A DNA stretch of 64,000 bases from Stenotrophomonas sp. BIGb0135. Its GTDB lineage: Bacteria > Pseudomonadota > Gammaproteobacteria > Xanthomonadales > Xanthomonadaceae. The notes beneath the pieces were generated by a model, which saw only the letters and a program-made list of their open reading frames with translations, was not told the origin of the DNA and did not search any database. A program made the position numbers and the translations under genes. The stretch lies in contig NZ_JANUDX010000001.1 of assembly GCF_024810105.1 (NCBI RefSeq), positions 248,001 through 312,000 on the forward strand. Reading direction: 5' to 3'. Positions 18,674-28,710 of this stretch are shown here, in pieces; position 1 is the first letter of the stretch, and every line of letters begins with the position of its first letter.

Positions 18674-21600
18674 CTATTTGGGCCGGTCATCCCGACTGTC
18701 GCCGAGGTCGTCGTCACAGGCGTCCAGCAGGGTCGACAGATCCTCGATCAGCTGGCGTATCGGCTCGGCCAGCGTGTGGGTCGGGGCATCGTGCAGCGCC
18801 TGCTCGAACGCGCCGCAGCGCTCGGCGAGCGTGCGCTCGCCCAGCATCTGCAATGCCCCCTTGAACGAATGCAGGCGCTCGATGGCCCGCACGCTGTCGT
18901 CTGCACGCAGCGCGTCTGACAACTGGGCCAGGTCTTCGCGTCCGGTGTCCACGAACAGACGCAGCACCCGTGGCGGGAATCTGTGCGCCTGCGCCTGCGC
19001 CGGTGCCGCAGGTGCAGGGACAGGGACAGGTGCGCCGGCGCTGACGCGGGAAGGGGGTTGCTGCGCGTCGGCGTGCACATATCGGGCCAGCATCGCATCC
19101 AGCGCACCCAGGCTCATCGGCTTGAGCAGGATGTCGGTGATGCCGGCGGCCCGGCAACGCTCGCGCTCGCTCGACAACGCGGTGGCGGTGATCGCCAGGA
19201 TCGGTAGGCGCGTATCGCGTTCGCGCAGGGCGGTGGCCAGCTCGTAGCCGTTCATCACCGGCATGTTGATGTCGCTCAACACAGCCACGTAGTGACCGGG
19301 CGCCCAGCGCTGCAGGCCCTGTTGGCCGTTGTCGGCGGTATCGACCAGGAAGCCCAGTTCCTCCAGCTGCTGCAGGATCAGCTCACGGTTGACCGCGTTG
19401 TCTTCCACCAGCAGGATCCGCCCGCGCCGGGCGGGCGGCGCGGCCGGTACGGTGGGGCTGGCCACGGGTGAGCGCGGGTGCGCCAGGATCGCGTCGACCA
19501 GCGCCGCGCTGGCGTAGCAGGACACCTGCAGCTGCCCATCCACCAGCCGGGCGACCAGCGGCCCGGCGGCATGCGCGCGGATCACCCGCGCATGCGCGTC
19601 CACCAGGCGTTGTTCCTCTTCCTCGCTCCACGCCCGGCGTTCCCCGACGATCACCAGCACCGCATCGCCCGGTTCCATGCTGCGGGGGCGGTCCAGCACC
19701 GTCAGCGACGCGCCCAGTCCGCCAAGCAGCGTATCGAACTCGGCGCGCCACTCCGACGCTGCCGACAACAGCGTGATCGCCAGCCCCTGGAGCACAGGCG
19801 CTGGCGGGGTCGCCTCGGCGGAGCACGCTACCGGCACCTCCAGGGTGAACACGCTGCCCACGCCTGGCGTGCTGTCTGCGTGCAGGCTGCCGCCGAGCAG
19901 GTGGGCCAGCTGCTGGCACAGGGCCAGGCCCAGGCCGGTGCCACCATAGCGGCGCGAAATGCTGGCATCGGCCTGCGAAAACGGCTGGAACAGATGCGCC
20001 ATCTGCGCCGGCGTCATGCCGATGCCGCTGTCCACCACCTGGAACCGCAGCATCGCCGTGTCCTCGGCCGCGCCCGCTGCCTGCGTCACCCGCAGCAGCA
20101 CGCGTCCGTCGTCGGTGAACTTGATGGCATTGCTGAGCAGGTTGTTGAGGATCTGGCTGATCCGATGGGCGTCGGCGACATAGCCACCGGCCAGGGCTGG
20201 ATCGATCGCATGGAACAGCTTGAGGCCCTTCTGCTGCGCGGCCGGTGCATACAGCAGCGCGGACTGCTCGATCAGCGCGCGCAGCGTGAAGGGCAGGGGG
20301 TCGATGTCCAGCTGGCCCACTTCGATCTTCGAGAAATCCAGCACATCGCTGATGGTGGCCATCAACGAATCGGCTGACAGCCGGATGCGGTCCAGGTGCT
20401 CGTGCTGGGCCTCATCCAGGCGCGAGCGCGAGAGCAGCTCAAGGTGTCCCAGCACGCCGTTGAGGGGCGTGCGTATCTCGTGGCTCATGGTGGCCACGAA
20501 CGCGCTCTTGGCGCGGCTTGCCGATTCCGCCGCCAGGCGCGCGCGCTCGGCATCCTGGCGCGCGGCATCCAGCTTTTCCTGCAATTCCAGCTGCGCGGTG
20601 ACATCGCGCAATGCGCACACCCACACCGGCTGGTCCTGGTACGACGCCGTGGCCATCACCACCTGCAGTTGGCGGGTGCTGCCGCCGGCATCCTCCAGCG
20701 ACCAGTGGAATTCCTGCGGCACCGCGCTGGACGGGCTGTGCACGTGTGCCACCAGCCCCGCATACAACGTGCGCTGCGCCGGTGGGTGCCCGGCAATGGC
20801 CCGGGCCACGTCGTTCTCGGCCAGCGGCGTGCCATCGCGCGGGTCGAGCAGGCACAAGCCGACCGGCGTGGCTTCGATGATGGTGCGGCTCAACGCTTCG
20901 CTCTCATAGACGCGCGATGCATCGGCCAGGGCCGGTGCGAAGACGCGCCGGTCGAGCAGCAGCAGCAGCGCCCAGAGGATGCCCAGGATCAGCACGGTCG
21001 CGCCCGCACGCAGGGCCAGGTCGTCGCGCTGGTCGGTGAACAGATCCCGCCAGGTGTAGAAGTGCACCATGGTCCAGTCCACGCCGCCGATCGGGCCGGC
21101 AACCATGAACAGTCCGTCGCGGTGCAGATAGACCGGTGTGCCGCGTTGGAGCGGCAGCGTCAATCCACGCAGGGCGGCGTCCGCGTTGGCCGGCATCGTG
21201 CCGCTGGACAGCACGTGCTTGCCACTGCGCGTCACGATCAGGAACGCGCCGGGGGTGGATGCGGCCAGCCTGGCCTGGACCAGGTCGAGGCGTTCAAGGG
21301 TGACATGGCGGATGTAAGCCTCTCCATGTGTGGCAAGCGTCAGCACCCCCACCAACGCCTGCTGGTGGGTCAGCGGGTTTTCGCCCATGAAAGACACCAG
21401 GCGGCCTTCGGCATAGGCGCTCTGCAGCGGGCCCGGTGCCGGGCGGATGCCGGCCAGCCGTTCTTCATGCACGGTTAGCCGCTCGAAGGCCTGCGCGCGG
21501 GTGCCGACCTTGAGCATCTGCAGCAGTTCGACCTCGTCCCGCACGCCGGTCACCGCGACCAGCCTCCGGGACGGATCGTAGACGTACATGGAGGGCGTCG

Positions 21601-22120
21601 CCCCAGCCTGCAGCGCGGTGATGCTGACCGCCGCGTAGGAGGAGTACTCCTGGATCATGCCCAGGTAGGCGGCCAGCACCTGCGGTGGCAACTGCTGCGT
21701 GTCGCGCCCGAGCACCAGCCAGGGCACGGCAGTCTTGCCTTCGGCACGGATCACCAATTGCTCGCCGGCGGCGGCGAACGCCTGCCGCAGCGGCTCGCCG
21801 TTGCGCGCCAGCAGCGGTTGCTGCGCGCTCCAAAGCGCGTCGTTGGCGTTCATCGCATTGGCGTAGGCGCGGTCGCGCTGGCCCAGGTGGAAGTCCACCG
21901 CCTCTTTTGCATGCAGGTACTGCTGGCGCTGGCTGGCGTGGAAATCGCGGATGCCCAGCAGCACGCTGATCGCCGCCGTGGAGAGGATCAGCACCGTCAC
22001 CAGGATGCCGCCGCCAAACAACAGCCGGCGCTGGTGCCGACGCAGCGAGGACAACCGTTCAACCGGGCTGGAGGGTCTGCTCATGCCCAGATGGTGCGCC
22101 AACAGGCCTGTGATTTCCAT
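18674..22120 (-). CDS. Hybrid sensor histidine kinase with receiver and Hpt domains
   Basis: About 1148 residues. Order: transmembrane helix at about 38-58; a 300-residue periplasmic sensor; second helix at about 380-400; a PAS-like segment (IIEATPVGLCLLD); the HisKA box FVATMSHEIRTPLNG with the phospho-histidine near residue 546; the ATPase domain (NNLLSNAIKFTDDGR, VVDSGIGM, YGGTGLGLALCQQL); a degenerate receiver-like segment; a true receiver with the acceptor aspartate in VLSDINMPVMNG (about 948) and lysine in ILLKPMS; and a C-terminal Hpt with the histidine in LHSFKGALQ (about 1085). This is a complete RcsC/BvgS-type phosphorelay. The start is at MEITG; MSRPSSP at 22084 is equally possible. 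Confidence 0.88.
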   Translation of the reverse strand: MEITGLLAHHLGMSRPSSPVERLSSLRRHQRRLLFGGGILVTVLILSTAAISVLLGIRDFHASQRQQYLHAKEAVDFHLGQRDRAYANAMNANDALWSAQQPLLARNGEPLRQAFAAAGEQLVIRAEGKTAVPWLVLGRDTQQLPPQVLAAYLGMIQEYSSYAAVSITALQAGATPSMYVYDPSRRLVAVTGVRDEVELLQMLKVGTRAQAFERLTVHEERLAGIRPAPGPLQSAYAEGRLVSFMGENPLTHQQALVGVLTLATHGEAYIRHVTLERLDLVQARLAASTPGAFLIVTRSGKHVLSSGTMPANADAALRGLTLPLQRGTPVYLHRDGLFMVAGPIGGVDWTMVHFYTWRDLFTDQRDDLALRAGATVLILGILWALLLLLDRRVFAPALADASRVYESEALSRTIIEATPVGLCLLDPRDGTPLAENDVARAIAGHPPAQRTLYAGLVAHVHSPSSAVPQEFHWSLEDAGGSTRQLQVVMATASYQDQPVWVCALRDVTAQLELQEKLDAARQDAERARLAAESASRAKSAFVATMSHEIRTPLNGVLGHLELLSRSRLDEAQHEHLDRIRLSADSLMATISDVLDFSKIEVGQLDIDPLPFTLRALIEQSALLYAPAAQQKGLKLFHAIDPALAGGYVADAHRISQILNNLLSNAIKFTDDGRVLLRVTQAAGAAEDTAMLRFQVVDSGIGMTPAQMAHLFQPFSQADASISRRYGGTGLGLALCQQLAHLLGGSLHADSTPGVGSVFTLEVPVACSAEATPPAPVLQGLAITLLSAASEWRAEFDTLLGGLGASLTVLDRPRSMEPGDAVLVIVGERRAWSEEEEQRLVDAHARVIRAHAAGPLVARLVDGQLQVSCYASAALVDAILAHPRSPVASPTVPAAPPARRGRILLVEDNAVNRELILQQLEELGFLVDTADNGQQGLQRWAPGHYVAVLSDINMPVMNGYELATALRERDTRLPILAITATALSSERERCRAAGITDILLKPMSLGALDAMLARYVHADAQQPPSRVSAGAPVPVPAPAAPAQAQAHRFPPRVLRLFVDTGREDLAQLSDALRADDSVRAIERLHSFKGALQMLGERTLAERCGAFEQALHDAPTHTLAEPIRQLIEDLSTLLDACDDDLGDSRDDRPK

Positions 22121-22143
22121 CGCAGGGCGCCCCACCGACGGCG

Positions 22144-24825
22144 TCACCGCGGCCCATCGCCGGGAGGCGTTGCGGGTCGGGTCCTGCCACGCAGCAACTG
22201 CAGCAGTGCGTCGCTGGCGTAGCACGACACGCTCCAGCCATCGGCGAGGCGCTGCGCGGTGAGCGGGCCGTCTGCGCGCACGCGCACCACCGCGGGGTGG
22301 TTCCGGTACGCCAGCGGCAGCTCCACCACGCTCGTGGAGCGCTCGAAGACGATCACCGCATCTGCCGGCATGTCCTGTTCGTCGTCGGACGCTTCGGGAT
22401 CGGCGCGCACCGCGACCTGCGCGCCCCATCCTTCCAGCCGGCGCACCAGTTCGGTCCGCCAGTTGGCCGAGCGCGAGACCAGCGCCAACCGCATGTCCGC
22501 CAACGGGTAGTCCTCCGAGGGGGTCGGCAGCCGCTGCACCGGCACCTCGAAGTGGAACACGCTGCCCACGCCGGGCGTACTGTTCACAGCGATGCAGCCG
22601 CCCATCCGCGCCACCAGTTGCTGGCACAGCCACAGGCCCAGACCGCTGCCCCCGAACCGTTTTCGGATCGATGCATCGGCCTGCACGTAGGGCTCGAACA
22701 GGCGCACGCACTGCTCGACACTCAACCCGATGCCCGAGTCGGCCACTTCCAGCCGGAGCAGGGTCTGTCCGTGCTCCTCGCGGATGCTCGCGCGCAGCAC
22801 GATACGACCGGACAAAGTGAACTTGACCGCGTTGCTGACCAGGTTGCGCAGTACCTGTTCGATACGCCCCTGCGCGCCGCGGTAGACCGCGCCGGTGCAT
22901 TCGGCCAGTGACACGTCCAGGTCCACGCTGCGTTCCAGCGCAAGCGGCGCATACAGCATCGCCACCCGCTCCAGCATCTGGGCCGGTTCGAACGTGGCCT
23001 CGTCGATGCCCAGTTCGCCAGACTCGATGCTGGACAATTCCAGCACGTCGCTGATCGTGGCCAGCAGGGCATCGGCCGACTGGGTGACGCGTGACAGCCG
23101 TTCCTGCTGGGCGTCGTCCAGGTTTGACCGTGCCAGCAGCTCCAGGTGCCCGAGGATGCCATGCAGCGGCGTGCGCAGTTCGTGGCTGATGGTGGCCACG
23201 AACATGGTCTTGGCCTGGCTGGCGTTCTCCGCGTCGATGCGGGCGCGCTCCTGCCGTTCTTCCAGCTGGATGCGTGCGGTGAGGTCGCGCAGGGCGCACA
23301 GCAGTACCGGTCGGTCCTGGTAGATCGCCCGGGCCGCGCCCACCAGTAGTTCGCGCGGGGGGCCGCCATCCGGATCGGGCACGGCCATCTGGTACTCGCG
23401 GCCTGCGGCGGTGATCGGGGCGCCCTCGAAGCCGCTCACCAGGTTCTGGTACAGCGACTCGCCCGCGCCATCGACACCGGCGGCATAGCTGCGCACCTGT
23501 TCGTTCTCCAGCACCGGGCGGTTGCGTTCGATGTCGATCAGGCACAGGCCGACCGGCGACATTTCGATCAACGCGCGGTTGACCGCTTCGCTCTGGTAGA
23601 CGTGCACGGCGCGTGCGATGAGCGGCGCCAGCACGCGCCGATCCAGGCGCAACAGCAGCAGCCAGACCCCGGCCATCAGGCTCAGCCCCAGCGCGACCAT
23701 TGCCGCCATATTCCAGCCGCCGTCGCGCAGGATGTCCTGCCAGCTGTAGACATCCACCAGCGACCAGTCGGTGTCATGCACCAGATTGGCGATGTAGTAG
23801 CACCCGTCCTGGCCGTGACGGGTAAGCGCGGCGCGCTCGGGTGTCCATAGCCCGGCGGCGTGCAGCGCGCTCAGCGGGATGGGGGCCGCAGCAGGGCGGG
23901 TACCCATCAGCACCCGGCCATTGGGGGCCAGCACCATGAGGTGTCCATCATCGCCACTGCCCAGCAGGGCAGCGAAGCGCGCAATCGGCTCGAAGGCAAC
24001 GAACGTGCCCACGTCGGTGTCGCCGTCGAGAACTGAAAACGCCGACACGAGGCTAAGCTGCCCGCTCACCGGGTGCGCTGCGATCCCGCGCCGAACCCGC
24101 GCGCCTTCCCGGGAGGGATGCAGCCCCGGGATGGTGTGACCGGAGTGGGTCGGCGGCGCGAGCTGGCCATAGGCGAGCAACCGCGCGAACAGCGCGTCGC
24201 GGGTGTCCGCCTGCAGCGACCGGGTCAGGTGCGCTTCGGTCAGGCCCTGGTTGAGCACGATCAGTCGCCCACGCGCGTCATGGAAGAAGGCGGGTTCGGC
24301 AGCGGCCTGCTGCGGATCGGTACTGGAGACGCTCATGATGATCGACAGCGCCGTGGCAAAGCGCAGGTAGCGCTGCAACCGCGCCCGTTCCCATCCTGCG
24401 GTGCCCCGGCCCAGAACCATCTGCGGCACGCTGTCGGCGCCGGCATTGGCGAGGTCACGCTCGTGCTGGCGCAGGAACGTGGTCGCGGGATCGTCGCTGT
24501 CGAAGCTGCTGGTCCACACCTCCGGCGGATGCCGCCAGGCGTATTCAGCCATGTTCTGCAGGCGCGCCAGATCGACATCACGCTGGGCAAGGGCGGTGTT
24601 CAGCGCCGTGGCGGCGCGACCGAAGGCGGCCTTGCGTTCGTCGTGGTAGCGCTCCACGTGCATCGCGACGGCCGCGAGCATGCCCAGCGCGATGACCAGG
24701 CTCAGCAGGCTGCCACCGGCGAAGAGGATGCGCCGGTGATGCCGGTGCAAGGCCATTACATCCTGCTGTGCTCCGGTATCCCGGGCAGGCAACGGGGCGT
24801 ACAGGCGCCGCAGTGCGTTGAACAT
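22144..24825 (-). CDS. Sensor histidine kinase lacking receiver and Hpt
   Basis: 893 residues, paralogous to the kinase encoded 24 bases downstream. It has a helix at about 38-60, a long periplasmic sensor, a second helix near 385-405, the PAS-like segment ALIEMSPVGLCLIDI, the HisKA box FVATISHELRTPLHG (histidine near 547), and an ATPase domain (NLVSNAVKFTLSGR, VADSGIGL, FGGSGLGLWLCQQL). The C-terminal 130 residues resemble the degenerate receiver of the paralogue and then stop: there is no acceptor aspartate motif and no Hpt. I infer that it works through the receiver/Hpt of the neighbour or modulates it by heterodimerisation. Confidence 0.85.
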   Translation of the reverse strand: MFNALRRLYAPLPARDTGAQQDVMALHRHHRRILFAGGSLLSLVIALGMLAAVAMHVERYHDERKAAFGRAATALNTALAQRDVDLARLQNMAEYAWRHPPEVWTSSFDSDDPATTFLRQHERDLANAGADSVPQMVLGRGTAGWERARLQRYLRFATALSIIMSVSSTDPQQAAAEPAFFHDARGRLIVLNQGLTEAHLTRSLQADTRDALFARLLAYGQLAPPTHSGHTIPGLHPSREGARVRRGIAAHPVSGQLSLVSAFSVLDGDTDVGTFVAFEPIARFAALLGSGDDGHLMVLAPNGRVLMGTRPAAAPIPLSALHAAGLWTPERAALTRHGQDGCYYIANLVHDTDWSLVDVYSWQDILRDGGWNMAAMVALGLSLMAGVWLLLLRLDRRVLAPLIARAVHVYQSEAVNRALIEMSPVGLCLIDIERNRPVLENEQVRSYAAGVDGAGESLYQNLVSGFEGAPITAAGREYQMAVPDPDGGPPRELLVGAARAIYQDRPVLLCALRDLTARIQLEERQERARIDAENASQAKTMFVATISHELRTPLHGILGHLELLARSNLDDAQQERLSRVTQSADALLATISDVLELSSIESGELGIDEATFEPAQMLERVAMLYAPLALERSVDLDVSLAECTGAVYRGAQGRIEQVLRNLVSNAVKFTLSGRIVLRASIREEHGQTLLRLEVADSGIGLSVEQCVRLFEPYVQADASIRKRFGGSGLGLWLCQQLVARMGGCIAVNSTPGVGSVFHFEVPVQRLPTPSEDYPLADMRLALVSRSANWRTELVRRLEGWGAQVAVRADPEASDDEQDMPADAVIVFERSTSVVELPLAYRNHPAVVRVRADGPLTAQRLADGWSVSCYASDALLQLLRGRTRPATPPGDGPR

Positions 24826-25145
24826 GAGGGGCTCCGGCAACGGGCAAGGCAACGACGCCCGCGCGCCGCGACAGTGATGAGGATCGGGCACGCCAGACGG
24901 CGTGCGCGGAGGAGGCCAAAGGATGGAGAGCGCTCCCTGCCGCTCCCATAGGACCGGGCCCATTCCCGCCGCCTCGCCGGGCCAGGGCGTTGAATCCATT
25001 GGGGAATCGCTGCTGAAGCCTGCGCTACCTGCGCGTCGTTTTGGGCCGTGTCCGATGGGGCCGGCGCGCCCCCCCACCTAGCCTGTACTCCGACGCAGCA
25101 GCGCCATCCCGGTGCCGTCGCCCTTGTCCCTTACGGAGTACACCC
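24826..25145. promoter_or_regulatory. 320-bp divergent promoter region between kinase and adhesin genes
   Basis: No gene is seen. The region must contain the promoters of the kinase operon (-) and the trimeric adhesin (+). A purine-rich ribosome site (ACGGAG) lies shortly before the adhesin ATG. I cannot point to a convincing -35/-10 pair or operator. Confidence 0.5.
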
Positions 25146-28100
25146 ATGAACATCATCTATCGCATTGTCAGGAACGCGACGACCGGCACGTGGATCGTCG
25201 CTTCGGAATTCGCCAAGGGCCGCGGCAAGCAGCCGACCCGTCGCGCCGCGGCGCTCGGTGGCCTGTTGTCGCTGTCGCTGGCCGCCGCTGCCGGTGCCAG
25301 TGAACCCATCGCCGCAGAGGATGCGGCGTGCGTGGACGAGCACGGCATCCAGGTTGCCTGCGCTGCCGAAGGTGCTCGTTCGATCGGTGTGTTCGCCGAT
25401 ACCGACCCGGTCAATGTGGGCCAGCTGCGCGGCAGCGTGCAGAGCGTCGCCGATGCACTGGGCGGCGGTGCGGGCGTGGATGCCGCCGATGTACTCACCG
25501 CGCCGAGTTATGTGCTGGGTGGCGCGACGTACACCAACGTCGGCAGTGCGCTGACCGGGCTGGACGCGCGCGTGACCAGCAACGAAGAAGCGATTGCCAA
25601 TATTCCCAATGGCAGCCGGTTCATCTCCGCCTTCAACGGCAGTGGCACCGCGGCCTCGACCCCGACCGGCCCGAATTCGCTGGCGGTGGGTCAAAACGCC
25701 TCTGCCAGCGGCAACGGTGCCAACGCGTTCGGTACCAACTCGCGCGCGAGTGCCAACGGTGCCTTCGCCGTGGGTGCCGGTGCGCAGTCGTCGGGCAACA
25801 ACGCCAGCGCGCTGGGCTACGGCGCGGTGTCTTCCGGCGGTGGGAGCACGGCCGTGGGTGGCGGCGCGCGCAGCACGGCGGCGTCTGCTGTAGCCATCGG
25901 CCAGAATGCCACGGCTGCGAGCGTCTCCTCGACCGCGATCGGGCAGGGCGCCAACATCGCCGCAGCCAGCACCGGCTCGGTGGCGATCGGCAACGCAAGC
26001 ACAATCACCGGCAGCGCGATCAATGCCGTGGCCCTGGGCACCCAGAGCCGCGTCACCGCCGCCAATGCCAGCGCCCTGGGCGACCAGGCCCAGGCTACGG
26101 CCAGCAATGCCGTGGCCATCGGTTCGGCCTCGCTCGCCGACCGCACCGACAGCGTTTCCTTCGGCACCGTGGGCGCCGAGCGCCAGCTGGTCAACGTGGC
26201 CGACGCCACCGAAGCGACCGATGCGGTCAACCTGGGCCAGCTCAGCGCCGCCTCGTCGAGCGCGGCTGCCGCCCTGGGCGGCGGTGCCGGCGTCAATGCA
26301 GACGGCACCCTGAGCGCACCGAGCTACACCGTGGCCGACCTGGCCAATGGCGGCGATGCCACGGTCGACAACGTCGGCGATGCGTTGACCACCCTCAACA
26401 GCAGCGTGCTCAATGTCGATGGCCGCGTCAGCGCGCTGTCCACCGCGATCGACGCAGGCACCGTCGGCCTGGTCCGGCAGGCCGATGCCACCGCCGATGT
26501 CACCGTGGCGGCCGCCAGCGCCGGCAGCCGGGTCGACTTCAGCGGTACCGCCGGTGCCCGCGTGCTCGACGGCGTGGCCGATGGCGCGCTGGCTGCCGGC
26601 AGCCAGCAGGCCGTCAATGGTGGCCAGCTGCAGGCCACCAACGCACAGGTACTCAACAACACGACCAACATCGCCAACCTGCAGGACGGGCTGAGCGGTG
26701 CCACCCGCTACGTCAAGACCAACGGCCGTGGCGACGACAGCGATGACGCGCAGGCGACCGGCCTGGGGGCGGTCGCGCTGGGACGCCTGGCCAACGCCGG
26801 CGTGGCCGATGCCATCGCCATCGGCACCGCGGCACGGGCGCAGGGCACGGCCAGCATGGCGCTGGGCGCCAATGCCAGCGCCACGGGAGAAGGCTCCGTC
26901 GCCCTGGGCGCGGGGTCGGTCGCCGACCGCGAGAATGTGGTCTCGGTCGGTGCCGGCCCGCTGATCGGCAACGGTACCCGCCAGATCATCAACGTCACCA
27001 ACGGCACCGAGAATACCGATGCGGTCAATGTGCAGCAGCTGCGTCCGGTCGTGTCCGCCCTCGGCGGCGGGGCGGCGATCAACGCCAGCACCGGCACGGT
27101 CACCGGCCCGCGCTACAGCGTTCAGGGCACCACGCATGACAACGTCGGCGATGCACTGGGCGGCGTGGATACAGCACTGACCACCCTCGATGGCCGCGTG
27201 ACCACCACCGAGGGCGACATCACCACCATCAACACCGTGCTCGGCAACCTGTCTGGCGGTACCGCTGGCCTGGTCCGTCAGGCGGCCGCCGATGCGGTGG
27301 TGACCGTGGCAGCCGCCAGCGGCGGCAGCCGCGTGGACTTCAGCGGCACCGACGGTGCGCGCCAGCTCAAGGGCGTAGCCGATGGCACCGACACCACCGA
27401 TGCGGTCAACGTGGCGCAGCTGAGCGCGGCCATTGATGGCGTACGCGGCGGTGACACCCGCTACTTCAAGGCGGGCGGCAAGAATGACGGTAGCGACGAC
27501 GCCGTCGCTGCCGGCGGCGGTGCGATCGCCGCCGGTGCCAGTGCGCAGGCCAATGGTGCCGGCTCCGTCGCGCTGGGCCAGGGCGCACAGGCCCGGGCCG
27601 ACAACAGCATCGCACTGGGGGCCAACTCCATCGCCGACCGCGCTAACGCCGTCGCCGTCGGTGCGACCGGTGCCGAACGCCAGATCACCCACGTGGCTGA
27701 CGGCAGCGAAGACACCGACGCGGTCAACCTGCGCCAGCTCAAGGCCGCCGGCCTGATCGGCGATGCCGGTCAGAGCCTGGATGCAGTGGTCTATGACCAG
27801 GACAGCCAGCGTTCGCAGGTCACCTTTGCCGGTGCCAACGGGACGGTGCTGGCCAACGTTGCCGACGGACGCATCGGTGCGGGCAGCCGCGACGCCGTCA
27901 ATGGCGGGCAGGTGGCCGCACTGCGCGACCAGCTGCAGGACCGTATCGGCGACATCGACAACCGCGTCACCCATATCGAGAACAATCCCGGTGCCGGTAG
28001 TGGTGACAACCCCTACTACGACGCCTCTGCCGGCGGCGGCAGCACGGTGATCCCGGCTGATGCTGGCAGCGTGGCCAGCAATGGTGGCCCGGCGACGGCA

Positions 28101-28616
28101 ACGGGGCAGGGCGCCGTCGCTGCTGGCGCAGGTGCCAGTGCCTCGGCCAACAACGCCGTCGCGCTGGGCGCCGGTGCGGTCGCCGACCGCGAGGACACGG
28201 TGTCGGTGGGGCGCGCCGGTGGGGAGCGTCAGATCACCAACGTGGCGGCTGGCGTACAGGGCACCGATGCGGTCAATGTGTCGCAGCTCAATGAGCGCAT
28301 GGCTGATGCCAACGCCTACACTGATGGTCGCATGCAGGACATGTGGGACAACGTCAACGATCGCTTCGACCACGCCAGCCGCCAGGCCAACCGGGGTATC
28401 GCCGGTGCAGCTGCCTTGGTCCAGGTGACGCCGTACCTGCCGGGCAAGTCCGTGCTCAATGCCGGCATGGCCACCTATCGCGGTGAGACCGCGCTGGGCG
28501 TGGGTGTGTCGCGCTGGAGCGACAACGGCCGGGTCAACGTCAACGCCGGTGTCTCGGCGGCTCGTGGCGACCGCCCGATCTTCCGGGTGGGCGTGGGCGT
28601 GGTGCTGGGCGACTGA
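25146..28616 (+). CDS. Trimeric autotransporter adhesin (YadA/Hia family)
   Basis: 1156 residues. The N-terminus MNIIYRIVRNATTGTWIVAS is an extended signal peptide (ESPR), followed by a hydrophobic core that ends near AAGAS. The passenger has head repeats of the YadA type (AVGxxAxAxGxxS series, about 185-375, 555-620, 785-830 and 990-1020). Each head is closed by a neck of the form TDAVNLGQL: five good necks are visible. The last 90 residues hold the coiled stalk (NVNDRFDHASRQANRGIAG) and the four-strand membrane anchor ending VGVGVVLGD. The protein would trimerise on the surface and mediate attachment. It is divergent from the sensor kinase genes. Confidence 0.92.
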   Translation: MNIIYRIVRNATTGTWIVASEFAKGRGKQPTRRAAALGGLLSLSLAAAAGASEPIAAEDAACVDEHGIQVACAAEGARSIGVFADTDPVNVGQLRGSVQSVADALGGGAGVDAADVLTAPSYVLGGATYTNVGSALTGLDARVTSNEEAIANIPNGSRFISAFNGSGTAASTPTGPNSLAVGQNASASGNGANAFGTNSRASANGAFAVGAGAQSSGNNASALGYGAVSSGGGSTAVGGGARSTAASAVAIGQNATAASVSSTAIGQGANIAAASTGSVAIGNASTITGSAINAVALGTQSRVTAANASALGDQAQATASNAVAIGSASLADRTDSVSFGTVGAERQLVNVADATEATDAVNLGQLSAASSSAAAALGGGAGVNADGTLSAPSYTVADLANGGDATVDNVGDALTTLNSSVLNVDGRVSALSTAIDAGTVGLVRQADATADVTVAAASAGSRVDFSGTAGARVLDGVADGALAAGSQQAVNGGQLQATNAQVLNNTTNIANLQDGLSGATRYVKTNGRGDDSDDAQATGLGAVALGRLANAGVADAIAIGTAARAQGTASMALGANASATGEGSVALGAGSVADRENVVSVGAGPLIGNGTRQIINVTNGTENTDAVNVQQLRPVVSALGGGAAINASTGTVTGPRYSVQGTTHDNVGDALGGVDTALTTLDGRVTTTEGDITTINTVLGNLSGGTAGLVRQAAADAVVTVAAASGGSRVDFSGTDGARQLKGVADGTDTTDAVNVAQLSAAIDGVRGGDTRYFKAGGKNDGSDDAVAAGGGAIAAGASAQANGAGSVALGQGAQARADNSIALGANSIADRANAVAVGATGAERQITHVADGSEDTDAVNLRQLKAAGLIGDAGQSLDAVVYDQDSQRSQVTFAGANGTVLANVADGRIGAGSRDAVNGGQVAALRDQLQDRIGDIDNRVTHIENNPGAGSGDNPYYDASAGGGSTVIPADAGSVASNGGPATATGQGAVAAGAGASASANNAVALGAGAVADREDTVSVGRAGGERQITNVAAGVQGTDAVNVSQLNERMADANAYTDGRMQDMWDNVNDRFDHASRQANRGIAGAAALVQVTPYLPGKSVLNAGMATYRGETALGVGVSRWSDNGRVNVNAGVSAARGDRPIFRVGVGVVLGD

Positions 28617-28635
28617 TTACGCCGTGACAGTTATC

Positions 28636-28664
28636 GGATAACGGGCGCAAAGCGCCCGCTATCC
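28636..28664 (+). terminator. Terminator hairpin of the trimeric adhesin gene
   Basis: CGGGCGC and GCGCCCG pair around AAA, and the stem continues with GGATA and TATCC after one-base mismatches. It starts 20 bases after the adhesin stop. The T-run is weak. Confidence 0.6.
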
Positions 28665-28710
28665 TCACTTGTAAGTCATGCTTACATGATCACCGCGAGG
28701 CTCGAAGTAG

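Noticed and set aside
22121..23545. Extension of the hybrid kinase frame upstream to 23545
   Set aside because: The added 475 residues read through the downstream half of the other kinase gene in the wrong frame. They have the composition of a shadow frame, and the true kinase begins with its first membrane helix after 22120.
25680..28200. Repetitive DNA in the adhesin gene as a possible repeat element
   Set aside because: The repeats encode YadA-type head and neck motifs and are in frame; they are protein repeats.
25131..28373. 1080-codon frame antisense to the trimeric adhesin
   Set aside because: It mirrors the adhesin repeats. No start signal, no known domain; the plus-strand protein has ESPR, necks and anchor.
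28670..28686. Inverted repeat TGTAAG-TCATG-CTTACA near the zot remnant
   Set aside because: It is a perfect six-base inverted repeat, but it is short, has no second copy and has no gene start at suitable distance, so I do not assign it a function.
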